From NCBI RefSeq assembly GCF_910592395.1, contig NC_088314.1:13640001-13704000 (forward strand): 64,000 bases of DNA. Direction: 5' to 3'. The notes beneath the pieces were generated by a model that did not search any database, was not told where the DNA came from, and saw only the letters and a program-made list of their open reading frames with translations. The stretch is from Lineus longissimus (lineage: Eukaryota; Nemertea; Pilidiophora; Heteronemertea; Lineidae). This document shows, piece after piece, positions 11,073 to 21,560 of the stretch (position 1 is its first letter; each line of letters opens with the position of its first letter). Both the position numbers and the translations under genes were made by a program.

Positions 11073-11959
11073 TGTGATGAATGGCATCACAGGCCTTTGT
11101 GTTAGGCCTGAGTTGTTGGCCTTATTAGTTTTATTTATTCATAATTTGTCTGGTTAGGCTGAATGTGTAACTGGTATTTCAGTCATATTATTACATGTTA
11201 ATTTAGAACTTTGGCTTGAGTGTGTTGAATAGGACTTTGGTAACTTCAGGACGTTGTGTGATTACTCATGGACATAGACTTATATAACTCTTGGGTTCAT
11301 TAGTTGGAGCTGGACTGGGTTCGTGGCTGGCCTCTGTAAGGAGAAGTTGTACATCGTACGTGCCGAACTCAATTCCGTTTGACCAACGTGGTCGTCATTC
11401 CTGGTGGAATGTGAACCGGCTGTGTGTCGGAGAGTCGTGGTGTTCTCACCTGTTATTTGCGTCCAGCCGCGGGTTGGAGCGCCTTGGCATTGCTGCCATC
11501 GTGTCGGCGAACCGTGAGTTGGCTTTGCGGTCAAGGTGTCGCCAGACCGTTAATTTGTAAACCAGCTACGTGCTTGGTGGCTACTGGAGTAGCCTTGGAC
11601 CGACTGCGTGTCGGGACGGACACTTTTGTGTCGTGTGTTGTCGTGTGGTAACGGGAGAGGAGTTCGGAGAGACGTGTGTTACGTGTGTTACGTGTTGGGA
11701 GACCGGAGGTAGGTGAAGGAGCCGTTGTTGGGAATTGACCGCGCCCAGGGAGTGGAGCCGGAGTAAAGGGAGCTTTGGACTTTGGTAATGTGTAAACAGA
11801 CTTTTAGTTGTTGGATTTGAGCGGTGAAATGTTAATTTTATAAATATATTTTTCTTGTTCTTGTTAATTTTTAATACATGTAAATAATTATACATTCAGC
11901 CGTCTTTTTCTAATTTGTGACCAGGCCCGTGCAATAGCCTAAATCCCCGCTCCGTCACA
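11073..11959 (+). repeat. 3' LTR of the Gmr1-like element
   Basis: 887 bases, near-identical to 5150-6045. The clearest difference is a short deletion in the CTGGGTGTGGGCAGTTCC region of the 5' copy. The start hairpin and TG...CA ends are preserved. The next base (11960) is Tc1 TIR sequence. Confidence 0.93.
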
Positions 11960-12223
11960 CCATCATTTGGCAAAATGATTTTTCTGATCAATGGGCGGAC
12001 TTCGGTTTTGTCGTTGTTCAAATATTACCGGTCCAATTGAGATTTTCTTAAACTCTGCAATTCCTGAAAATGTTCACCTGTAACATCTTCTTGTTACTGC
12101 ATAGATGGATATTACCATCAAACATTTTCAAAATATTTGATTTTTTAACGTGAAAATGGCAACTTTGTTGGGATTTTGGCACTCTGTTTCTGTGTTCAGT
12201 GAACAGCACTCCGAGATGACCCC
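11960..12223 (+). repeat. Tc1 left TIR, inner part
   Basis: 264 bases matching 14306-14043 in inverted orientation, with two clear substitutions (near 12022 and 12195). Homology ends after GAGATGACCCC, which fixes the inner TIR border. Confidence 0.9.
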
Positions 12224-12452
12224 TCAAGCTTCACCACTTCCCTATTAACAAAGGTCCAATGAGGCCTTTTATGGGTTATTTTGCATTCATTGATCATCTT
12301 GAATAGAAGCTGATCAGATTATGGTCTTATTGAATAACAACTGCTATTGTCAAAGGAAAATGGAGAGAAATTATTTTGTAACTTGGCATTTATTTTCAGT
12401 GTAATTCATGGCCTAAACTTGGGAAATCTACACGGGCTTTTTTAAAGATGTT

Positions 12453-12711
12453 TATAGTCTGGTTCAACCTAGAGGTGGACCATTGGAAATGTAGTTTGTG
12501 GTTAGAGTGTGGCAATAATGACATAATTAAGGTTACATGTTATGGCATAATGAATCGGATGACCTTGCTCAATAATAAACATTGGCCCATGGACTATTCT
12601 CAGCCAGAAGTTCATTTCATAAGGGTAACACGCAAATAAAATCTTGTGGTCAAAATTGACTGTTCCACACTGGCATTCCAATGGTTCACCTCTAGATTGA
12701 ACCAGACTATA
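12453..12711. repeat. Foldback MITE inside the Tc1 element
   Basis: An inverted repeat of about 35 bases: TATAGTCTGGTTCAACCTAG at the left and its reverse complement at the right, with few mismatches and ending CCAGACTATA. The roughly 190-base interior has no gene. It lies between the Tc1 left TIR and the transposase, so it is probably a small non-autonomous insertion or an internal foldback. Confidence 0.6.
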
Positions 12712-12777
12712 GTGGGTTTTTTTTACTGTGCTTAGTCTCTACCCCACCTTTACTATCACCATACAACAACAGTTTAT

Positions 12778-13797
12778 TCAAAACCTAGTCCAGTCACCCC
12801 TAGATTCTATAACAGCCCTCATTCTATCAGGAAGTGACACAACCAATCCCTCCCAATACTCGTGGTCCTCACGAAGACGATTCCAACTTTCCTCGACAGC
12901 AAGCCACAGTTCATCCTGATTAGTAACATTTGTAAAGTCCACATCTCTCTGAACCTTTGACCAAACATTTTCAATTGGCGACATGTCAGCCCCTTTAGAA
13001 GGCCAGTCCAAAACTTCAATTTCCCGGTCACGAAGCCACTGTCCAACACGCCTAGCTGTGTGTATTGGACTTTTATCCTGTTGATAAATAAGTCTGTCAG
13101 GAAAAGCATGATGAATGTTGTCCATCTGATCTGCAAGAATTTGCAGATACTGATTCTGGTTAAACCTCCCATTTATACGCACTATCTGTCCGTCTCCACG
13201 TGAATTCATCCATGCCCAGACAGGCACGCTGAATCTACCACTTCTTTGAACAATTTTGATGTATTCTGAATGAAAGCGTTGGCCTTTTGGCCTGCGAACG
13301 AAAACTTGACCATTATCTCCAACGACAAAAGTCTTCTCATCAGTGAATGCAACTTGACGCCAATGTTCAATAGTCCAGTCTTGATGAGCCACTGCAAAGT
13401 TGTATCTGCTCAACTTGTGGGCATCAGTTAGTTTGTCCTTCTGTGCTGCAATGCAACCGTTTAGTCCTGCCACTCTGAGGCGCCGCTTAACAGTTGAAAG
13501 GCTGGCCCTCAAACCCACATCATTTCTTAAGGATTTCACATTTTTGAACGGATGCATCCTCGATTGCCTAACAAGCTGTCTATCCTCTCGTTCAGTGGTG
13601 CATTTTGGGGCACCTGGTCTTTCTCGGCGATGAAGATTTCCTTCATTGTGGAAGCGGGTCCACCAAAATTGCACTGTTGCATGAGAACAACCAATTTCCC
13701 TTGCCACATTTCGATTACTCCTCCCTGCAGCTTTCAATGACATCAACTGACCTTTCTGATACTCCGAAAGTTCTCTTGAGCCATGTGTCCTCGGCAT
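12778..13797 (-). CDS. Tc1-like transposase, intact
   Basis: 339 residues, the usual length for Tc1 transposases, with no stops or frameshifts. Residues about 8-50 form the first helix-turn-helix (ELSEYQKGQLMSLKAAGRSN, NVAREIGCSHATVQFWW), and residues about 65-115 form the second. The catalytic residues are D153 (FTDEKTF), D241 (YQQDKSPIH) and E276 (SPIENVW), with 34 residues between D241 and E276, the DD34E signature. It would bind the TIRs in the nucleus and carry out cut-and-paste transposition into TA. The ATG at 13797 precedes PRTHGSRELSEYQ, a typical N-terminus. It is the only complete transposase in the window. Confidence 0.95.
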   Translation of the reverse strand: MPRTHGSRELSEYQKGQLMSLKAAGRSNRNVAREIGCSHATVQFWWTRFHNEGNLHRRERPGAPKCTTEREDRQLVRQSRMHPFKNVKSLRNDVGLRASLSTVKRRLRVAGLNGCIAAQKDKLTDAHKLSRYNFAVAHQDWTIEHWRQVAFTDEKTFVVGDNGQVFVRRPKGQRFHSEYIKIVQRSGRFSVPVWAWMNSRGDGQIVRINGRFNQNQYLQILADQMDNIHHAFPDRLIYQQDKSPIHTARRVGQWLRDREIEVLDWPSKGADMSPIENVWSKVQRDVDFTNVTNQDELWLAVEESWNRLREDHEYWEGLVVSLPDRMRAVIESRGDWTRF

Positions 13798-14042
13798 ATC
13801 AAAACATGTGTTGACAGCAGACTGAACAGATCAAAACTTGGGTGCTTTCCAGGTTCATCCTGGCTATTCAGGAGATACTGAGAGTATTTTCAATGCCAAG
13901 GCCTAATATAATAGGCGATCTTACAACCCCATGCCATGTTCTTCCTAAAGGATGAATGCAGGTCAGTTTCAACCATTCAATCAGGATGTCAATTATGAAA
14001 CTGATGAAGTCTAGGAAAACCACTAAACCAAACTATAGAAAG

Positions 14043-14410
14043 GGGGTCATCTCGGAGTGCTGTTCACTGGACACAGAAACAGAGTGCCAAAATCCCAACA
14101 AAGTTGCCATTTTCACGTTAAAAAATCAAATATTTTGAAAATGTTTGATGGTAATATCCATCTATGCAGTAACAAGAAGATGTTACAGGTGAACATTTTC
14201 AGGAATTGCAGAGTTTAAGAAAATCTCAATTGGACCGGTAATCTTTGAACAACGACAAAACCGAAGTCCGCCCATTGATCAGAAAAATCATTTTGCCAAA
14301 TGATGGACAAATGACCTAACTACCATGCATCAGAAATTGGTGAAAAAATATTGGGGAATAACGGAGTAATTTACAAATATCAGGTGGTTAATAACTTCTG
14401 ACCGAGATTG
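14043..14410 (-). repeat. Tc1 right TIR
   Basis: 368 bases, an inverted copy of the split left arm. It shows the uninterrupted sequence at the point where the left arm carries the LTR element (about 14306-14312, with ACAAATGACC on the plus strand). Confidence 0.92.
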
Positions 14411-14412
14411 TA

Positions 14413-17265
14413 CATGTAATTGACAAGGCAGAGTTCATACAAGATGGTTGATACAGACGTGTCAATGAGCTGGAGCAGCAGAATATGTTCCTATAGCTGG
14501 GTGTCCAAACCAAGGATGTAGCCTATTCGCGTGCTATTCCGGAACTCCCAAACATGATCACAGAGCGACATTATATAGTCTAGCAGTTATGAAACAGTTA
14601 CGAAACCCAAACTGTTTACTAACAGCGATCACAAAATAAAGTTATCATACTTGACTTGCTTCAAGAACTGTCAAACCTGTCAATCATGGACCTACCAGAC
14701 AGGGAATAATTGCATAAAACATGTAAAATGTAACTCAAAATGTTCCCTTGAACGACTTGCACCCATTAGCTCGTCACGGACTCATATAGCTTAATCATTA
14801 AATTCCCAAATAATCACATTTGGAGCCAAAACCTGACCAAAGGAATGTTATACCCTAACGACGAGACTTTAAGTCGCCTTATGTTTTAGGTTACTACTGA
14901 GAAAGGCTTCTCAGGAATTTTATAAACAGTGATAAGTGCCCTTTTACACAACCACAATTTACGGCTATTGAACAACCGAATTTAATAACTTAATGAAGCC
15001 CTAAAATCCCTGTCTGGACAGTAAGTCGGCATTAAGAGTTATTACATCCACACGGTCAGCCTAGACTGTCTTAAACGGAAGTTACGCCTACTGTACACAA
15101 TACATATTTTAACAAAATACATATGAAGTTCATGATAAAGTAGCCAACTGTAACAATGGCATACCTCATTGAGCACATGGCTTGAAAGGTTTAAAACATT
15201 CATCCCACATAAAAAGTGTGAGTTTATGGTCATGGCCTGCTAAGGCAATCGCTTTTTTGCACCTGTTTTTTTTTGTTTATAAAATGTAAAATGTATGATG
15301 TAAATAATGAAGTAAGAAATGTATTATATAATAAGAAAATAGACTCATTTAAGTTATTAGTATATGTTGTTATGGTTCAATGAATATGTACAGGCCCCCA
15401 CTGTAAACTTACCCAGGAGCTGTCCAAGCCTTCAATATGGCAGCACCAGCAGAATCTGTCATAAGCACTGTCCCCTACTGCAAACCCACCCAGGAGATGT
15501 CCAAGCCTTCAATGGTTTCATTAGGAAACGTTTATATCGGATTTTAACTCTTTGAACGCAAACCGATGCTCGGTGATCGTGCAGTGTGATCAGTAATGGC
15601 ATACCTCATTGAGCACATGGCTTGAAAAGTTTAAAATATTCATCTCTCATAAAAAGTGTGAGTTTATGGTCATGGCCTGCAAAGGCAATCGCTTTTTTGC
15701 ACCTGTTTTTTCTTGTTTATAAAATGTAAAATGTATGATGTAAATAATGAAGTAAAAAATGTATCATATAATAAGAAAATAGACTCATTTAAGTTATTTA
15801 TATATTTTGTTATGGTTCAATTAATAAGTACAGGCCTCCAGTGTAAACCGACCCAGGAGATGTCCAAGCCTTCAATATTGCGATACCTTGTCCTAACTTG
15901 TGTAAGGGCATCACCAGCAAGTAAAAAAAAAGGTCCACTTTGCCCCCCCCCTCAATGGTTCTATGGACAGAAGCCATTTCTGAGGATAGTGCCAACTTCT
16001 GTGACCTAGGGACCGAGTCGCCACCCTCAGCTTGGCTTCATTAGACAAGATACGTCCAGTCCGTTGGGAGAATTCAGCCTATTTCTGCGAGTGCCAATAC
16101 CCTTGGTTCATATTCTTGGCCACTCGGCAAAAAACAGCCGTTATGGGGTCCACTTTCGGTCACAAGCCTCGGAAGGATATGTATCTGGCTTATGGAGGTG
16201 TGCTCGAAAATCACCTTCACAAAGTGTATGTGCCAGCTCTTTTGTCCCTAGTTGTACCAGTTGGGCAATTTTGGAGTGGTTTGCCGAACCTGGTGTGTCA
16301 AAGGTGACACCTGTTACCATCACAGAACACATTAGATGCATTTAGAGTATAGAGTCCTTCCCTCGGTCTCTACCTACATACAATTGGGTTGGTTTTTGTA
16401 TATGATATCAAGTTTTCAGTTCTCATCATTCCATATTTTAGAATGCTCCAATGTGTCCGGTGATAAACGCTGCCTTTGGACTTGCAAAATGCAAATCACA
16501 TGACTTTTTGCTGTTGTTACACAACATGTCTAACACTGACAGGGCTGAATGATGAAAAAACAGGGACAAATTTATTCAAAAAACGTTAGTAAAACGCAGT
16601 TTATTAGTTTTCAACTGATAGTAACTGCCTGTACAAAAGTTTTCATATGGATTCTCATGATAGCCACTGTCCGTGGTGTTATAATTATCAAGAGAGAGCT
16701 TTGCGCCGAGGTGTTAATTGCCGGGTTAATTGGAGACGCAATCGCGACCGAATACGGCAATCAGGCCCTTTGGTCGGGTTAGAGGGGTGAATTTCGTCAT
16801 TGGGACCGCCCAATCCAGTTGTCGTGGTCTGGGTACCGGGGTGGTCGTGTTACCGGGGGCATTGTAATGGTAATTAGAGAGGAGACCATTCGGGACCGGC
16901 GATTCTTTGTCGTCATAGCGGGATGGTCGCCGACCGGGGTTCCACTGTACTTGGATAATCAACACTGTTGTGGAATATCCTTTATGGAGTTGTGGTTACA
17001 TACTTGACCCGGTCAGCGAACTTAGCAATGCCGATGTAAATCGGCTGTACGAGAAAGATAACAATTCTATCTGGAGAGATGTGTAAACGTTCAAAAAAGG
17101 AACTAAAAACGGATCAAACTGGGTACACTTTTGCGCTGTAGGTGAGATATTTGTCCTATACATCTTGCATCGACATCCCAAGAACACAGTTACAAGAACT
17201 GGTTATAAACCATGGAGATAAAATAGATCTTTTGGCATCTTTGCATCTTTCCTAGCTCAAACTAA
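14413..17265. other. Non-coding region with direct repeats
   Basis: I see no recognisable gene. Several open frames of 60-98 codons (for example at 15713, 16032 and 16549) have no known motif and biased composition. The strongest structure is the direct duplication at about 15158-15420 and 15597-15850. Confidence 0.6.
15158..15850 (+). repeat. Direct duplication of about 255 bp
   Basis: The segment starting AATGGCATACCTCATTGAGC at about 15158 is repeated from about 15596, with scattered substitutions and indels, through the ATGTAAATAATGAAGTAA stretch and GTTATGGTTCAAT. The copies are separated by CAGGAG(C/A)TGTCCAAGCCTTCAA motifs, which also recur (15415, 15492, 15850). The family is unknown. 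Confidence 0.8.
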
Positions 17266-17580
17266 GGAAGCCCATCAATGACATTTTGAATAAAAATACA
17301 ATTTGTATTTTCTTCGGAGGTTTTAAACATTATTGTTTAGTTTTGTTAATATCTTAGAGGTTTCCACCGCGGTGAAAACCTTTCCACCGCGGTAAAAACC
17401 TGAGTGGTTTTCACCTCGTTGGAAAGGTTTTCGCCCCGGTGGAAAGGTTTCCGCCGCCGTGGAAAGGTTTTCACCGCGGTGGAAACCTCTAAAATATGAA
17501 CAAAACTAAACAAAAAAGTTAAAATCCTCCGAAGAAAATGCAAATTGCATTTTTATTCAAAATGTCCCTTATGGGCTTCC
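17266..17580. repeat. Foldback element with CCGCGG core
   Basis: The ends GGAAGCCCAT...ATGGGCTTCC continue inward as inverted arms of more than 100 bases (GACATTTTGAATAAAAAT, TTTTCTTCGGAGG). The centre (about 17356-17490) consists of alternating forms of GGTTTTCACCGCGGTGGAAA, themselves mutually inverted. The whole can fold into one long hairpin. No coding capacity. It is probably a non-autonomous MITE or foldback element; I could not fix a target duplication. Confidence 0.8.
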
Positions 17581-17801
17581 GTACTCAACAGATATTTATC
17601 CTGGTAAAGCTTCACATGTAGGTACACTTTATTTGATCTCACCTCAGATCTATTTTGTCAATTAGATCTGCTGAAAACGAGAAGGACAATTGACGATTTG
17701 TCTTTGATAATGGAGACATAAAGGAACCATGCGAGAAGGGAGGGTTTACAGAGGCCGGTCAAAGAAGCAATTAACTTGGTATCTCCACAGGTTCAAACGG
17801 T

Positions 17802-17885
17802 GTATTCCTGTTTCGCCTATTCCTGTTCCGCCTATTCCTGTTTCGCCTATTCCTGTTTCGCCTAATTCCTGTTTCGCCTATTCAA
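17802..17885 (+). repeat. Minisatellite array 1 (about 15-bp unit)
   Basis: Five to six tandem units of TATTCCTGTTTCGCC with minor variants. The plus strand happens to read as repeated Pro-Ile-Pro-Val-Ser in one frame. A matching array lies inverted 600 bases downstream. Confidence 0.85.
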
Positions 17886-18481
17886 ATGTATTGCTAACCT
17901 CCCCACAGACGTAGGAATATGAACCGTCCCTTACTGACCGACCAAACCCGAGGAGAGCCACATATGTACGCATTGAAACAATACGTCAATGGAGAGAGGG
18001 ACATAATGAGTTACGTTGATGCCATCAGTTACCTTGTCTGACATAATATCATGATATGTATTTTCCACCTTGTTTGACTTTATATGTGCTGTACCTACAT
18101 GTATATTATGACATGGGTTTTACAGCTGATTTTGATCAAATAATTATGAGAATGTACAATATTATGTATTTTTATCAAAAACTCATGAATTCAGTTTTCA
18201 TAAAATAAACGACTGCTTTACTCTACTTAATCTATTAGTTTTTACTGTGTGTCAGTATGGTCCTATGGTCCTATGGTCAAATAAGTCCCGGACTGTCCCC
18301 GCTTTCATGGTGACTCTTTCAAAACGGTCATGGCATAACAAAGTTGATGGCATTTGATTAGTCAAATTGTCATCACATCGTTAACATCATCCAATTGTCC
18401 CCTCACATTTTCCCCATAAAATGGACATGCATCCCTAAGGTTCCCCGTGGGAGAGTCGATTTATTGTAGGGGAACTGGAAA

Positions 18482-18577
18482 GTAGGCGAAACAGGAATAG
18501 GCGAAACAGGAATAGGCGAAACAGGAATTTTGTAGGCGAAACAGGAATAGGCGAAACAGGAATAGGCGAAACAGGCA
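18482..18577 (-). repeat. Minisatellite array 2, inverted copy
   Basis: Six or so units of GGCGAAACAGGAATA, the reverse complement of array 1. The flanks are also partly inverted: GTTCAAACGG before array 1, and CCGTTCAAACGG after array 2. The 600 bases between show no gene. Confidence 0.85.
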
Positions 18578-18836
18578 TAAACCGTTCAAACGGAAAAGGG
18601 TATGGCTTAGGTATTGAGCTCATTAAGAAGGCTCGGGATCTACTTGAATAAACCTCTATAGATGGCCTAATTTGTAGAAAAATAGCTTCGATTGCTCTAA
18701 GCGAGATGACCTAACCGTTTTCACGAAAGGTGAGAGAAGAACAGTATATTTTCATCCTTGTATCGTTAACGCCGTAAAAATATCAAGTTAAGGTTCATAT
18801 CCGGTGTTGGTTTCTTCCGCCATGCTATGTTAACTC

Positions 18837-19211
18837 TCATTTTACAATACCACCATGAATATGCAATGCATGTTCCAGTAAGAGTCGCCTATCAATGCTG
18901 CACAAGGTAGAATTCCGAACTACAACGAAATAATATCCGTTTAGAACAAACATATCAGCGGATGCTATGAATAAGAAATCCAGACGGAACCGCCGACCAC
19001 ATACACAGTAGAGGAAAAAGTTAATAGCATAATTTGCCGTACTAATAAACGTAGCAACTGTGTGTGAAAAGAACCTTAATTTTAGTTGATAAGCATACAG
19101 ATCGCCTTGAAACAGGGGTAGAAATCTCCAAACTGTGGTTTGCACAATGTAAGGGAACGATAGCGCAAGAATAATGAGTGTCACAGCTACAGGTCTCACT
19201 AGCCAGTGCAA
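18837..19211 (-). pseudogene. Class A GPCR fragment (TM6-TM7)
   Basis: The frame encodes one hydrophobic segment, VAVTLIILALSFPYIVQTTV, a loop, and then FSHTVATFISTANYAINFFL followed by a CVCGRRFR tail, which corresponds to TM6, TM7 and helix 8 of a rhodopsin-family receptor (NxxxN/Y-type TM7). It is clearly paralogous to the TM6-TM7 of the neighbouring locus at 20588-20863. The upstream TM5 and TM6 start are found at about 19900-20050, separated by roughly 690 bases of unrelated sequence. The locus is therefore interrupted and non-functional. Confidence 0.75.
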
Positions 19212-19905
19212 TGGCCGGGCCTACCTGGCTCCACAAATGGCGCGACGTCATTTCATGCATACCCCTGTTCAAGTGGCTGTCGACCTTGCAGTATATCACT
19301 CTCACACATAAACCTATACATTTCTGAATAGCTTGTCGCTTCTAGAATACATCTGGCCAGCTTTCATTGTTATCAAGTAATTCAGTCATGAGAACATGGG
19401 GGCAGCACAATACATGAGACACCCTGTACATCGATGAAAATTTTGAAAATTTCACCTTGCCACCTTATAACTTGACGATTAACATGGATGGTGAAATAAT
19501 ACTTTTATAAACTTCTACTTATCACCTTGAGAAAGCCAAATAATAACAATTTAAAATTTTGATACCAAAATAGGGTGTCGTTGCGGCTTTTCTTTGAGCA
19601 TTTTGACCGCGAAGTCTCACCTTGAGAACATGTGCACTCTGACAGGAACCAGTTCATGTCAACATCCGATTGAGCTATAAATAGCATGCGAGGCCTGGTC
19701 ACTGCGGAGAAGAAGAAGCTGATATTTTCCTCAAATAATCGTCAGAGCTACCTCTTCACAAAATACCCAGGACACCGACATTTGAACATGCAGCAATAGC
19801 GATATGATAGGCTTATCTGTATCCATGGTAATCGCCTGAGATTGAAGAACTTTTTTTTTAAGGGGGGACCAATGTTGACCTGATCACCACTGGCTAGTGA
19901 GACCA
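19205..19905. other. Sequence interrupting GPCR paralogue B
   Basis: It lies between the two halves of TM6. A 16-base motif, ACTGGCTAGTGAGACC, occurs at both ends (about 19191-19207 and 19895-19911) in opposite orientations. An A/T run is present near 19852. No gene is recognised. Confidence 0.5.
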
Positions 19906-20160
19906 CAACCATTTTCATCACTATTATGGCGTCATTCGTTTGTGTTGTTTGTGACGTCATCATTTTTCATTGACCTGTCTGTTTTGCAATTCGTATGAAA
20001 TTGTTACGTTGGATGATAGAATGAGTAGGAATGGTATGAAGATCCATACAAGCGTTTGTCCGGTCCATTGACGATTCGTATAATAGTATCCAGTACCGGA
20101 TAGCTGTCTTGATTGAGAATTTCCGGGCCTGCTTTTGTAAAGTTATCTCGAAAAAGAGGA
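19900..20160 (-). pseudogene. GPCR fragment: N-terminus fused to TM5
   Basis: The minus strand reads ILNQDSYPVLDTIIRIVN, the extracellular N-terminus also found in the neighbouring receptor (NQEAYPALDDFIRIIN there), and then in a different frame TGQTLVWIFIPFLLILSSNV, which matches that receptor's TM5. TM1-TM4 (about 550 bases) are therefore deleted. The sequence continues to the start of TM6 (AIIVMKMVVVSLAS) near 19910 and is then broken. With 18837-19211 it forms one decayed paralogue. Confidence 0.65.
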
Positions 20161-20587
20161 GAAAAAGGCGAAGAAGAAGTTTCAATTTTAATGTATTTGT
20201 CAGGCAGACATCGAGTCCATGCAGATGGCTGATAGACATCGCCGTGGTGAACATAAAACAACTAAAATAGCTCTGCTTAGAGATGGTATTTTCCATTTTG
20301 TACGGATTGATAGTAACTAAATCTTTTATAATCGATGATATATTTTGCTCGTTGTTACTACCCGGTATTTTGATTTTACAGCGTATTGGCAATTATAGTT
20401 CTGAAGCATACAGTGATGAATTCGATTTCTCATGTTACTTTTTTGAAGGATCTCCCAGAAATCCTTGCGAAGTCGCTGACAAGAGGACGTTGTTTGCAAC
20501 GCCATTACTCTTGGGTTTTCCTTTCCATATTTTGTATGGAAGAGATATGGTAAAATTCCCTTTTACATGTTGTACGAACCGTTCACC

Positions 20588-21560
20588 TCATGAAGACCAC
20601 TTACACAGAAAGGTGTTCAGAACATCCTGTCGAAACCGCCGACAACATACACAATAAAGAAAAAGGTTAATGGCATAATTAGTGGCACTAATGAACGTAA
20701 CAACTGTGTATGAAAATAGCCTAAGGTTTGCTTGATAGTAACTCCGCTCTCCGAACAGGGGTAGCATTCTCCAAAACATGCAAAAGGTGATCTGTGGCAT
20801 GAAGGGGAAGGTCAGCATGAGGAAAATTAATGTCACTGCTATAACCATTGTCATAACGATCATGTCGTCCTTGTTCTAAATCAGTTGAAAGGACATGATC
20901 TTTCTAGTGGATGTTTCTTTTCGTAATTTGTATGAGATAGACAAGTTGAACGATGTTATGAGTAAGAACGGTATAAATATTGTCACCAAGCTTTGCCCAC
21001 TCTCGTACACTGCAGCATTAGGCATGTCAATTAAACAGTACCAAACGTTCAGCGTCAGCCCCCGGGCAGGGACCAAGCAACACATGCAATGGAGAGACCA
21101 AGAAGGTAACACTTCGCTGCCTGGGGCGTGCACCAAAGAACTGCTTTTAGTGAAAACACAACTGCAACAAACCTTGTAAAGGTTATCACAACTATTATCC
21201 AGTTTGACATGTTGAAGGAGAAGGACCTCTCGAATATGAGAATGCCACAGAACATACTTCCAAATAACTTGATTAAGACTTTCATGATGTCTCCAAAAAA
21301 TACACCAATCGATATTAAATTCAAAATCAAATCAAATCAAATACCGCAAGACACGCAAGAAAGAAACAGCTAGCGTTGTTCCTGTAACGCGGCTTGGACA
21401 GTATTATCATTACCAACAGATTGTTGAAACACCCGAATGCCACTAAACTTGGATTGAGAAAATCGTTGATGATTCGGATAAAGTCATCAAGTGCAGGATA
21501 TGCCTCTTGGTTTATATGCACATAAGCTGTGGAGAGGTTACCTTGTGAAGGGGAATCCAT
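20588..21560 (-). pseudogene. Class A GPCR, single-exon, broken
   Basis: Pieces in order cover a whole seven-helix receptor: an extracellular N-terminus and TM1 (21560-21370, LVAFGCFNNLLVMIILS), TM2-TM4 (21330-21060, with the WIIVVITFTRFVAVVFSLKA TM3 region where the usual DRY is TRF), TM5 (21136-20880, SLVTIFIPFLLITSFNLSIS) and TM6-TM7 (20863-20588, ATNYAINLFLYCVCCRRFRQ). It is broken by a frameshift in a GATTT repeat near 21335-21350, another near 21065 and an in-frame TAG at 20876-20878. There are no introns. The ligand is unknown; the layout resembles invertebrate orphan or peptide-receptor-like rhodopsin-family genes. Confidence 0.8.

Larger units (their letters stand above)
5150..11959 (+). 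mobile_element. Gmr1-like Ty3/gypsy LTR retrotransposon
   Basis: Two LTRs of 896 and 887 bases with TGTGA...TCACA ends enclose a primer-binding site, a gag-pol coding region and a polypurine tract. The domain order is gag, protease, integrase, reverse transcriptase, RNase H; integrase precedes RT, unlike ordinary Ty3/gypsy elements and like the Gmr1 group. The coding region (6214-10924) appears to have been one long frame and is now broken by four or so frameshifts and one stop. The LTRs are very similar, apart from one short indel near 5395/11320 and a few substitutions. No target-site duplication is visible (see findings). Confidence 0.93.
5049..14410 (-). mobile_element. Tc1-like DNA transposon with nested LTR element
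   Basis: Long terminal inverted repeats of about 368 bases begin CAATCTCGGTCAGAAG and are flanked on both sides by TA (5047-5048 and 14411-14412), the target duplication of the Tc1/mariner superfamily. Between them lies one intact transposase on the minus strand. Removing the LTR retrotransposon at 5150-11959 leaves a transposon of about 2.55 kb. The two TIR arms differ by only about two substitutions over the shared length, so the element is young or has been gene-converted. Confidence 0.9.

Noticed and set aside
17802-18577. Regular short repeats resembling a CRISPR array
   Set aside because: Units are directly adjacent with no spacers and the window is eukaryotic; it is a minisatellite.
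20283-20657. Plus-strand frame of 124 codons
   Set aside because: It runs antisense across the end of the GPCR pseudogene and into spacer; no motif.
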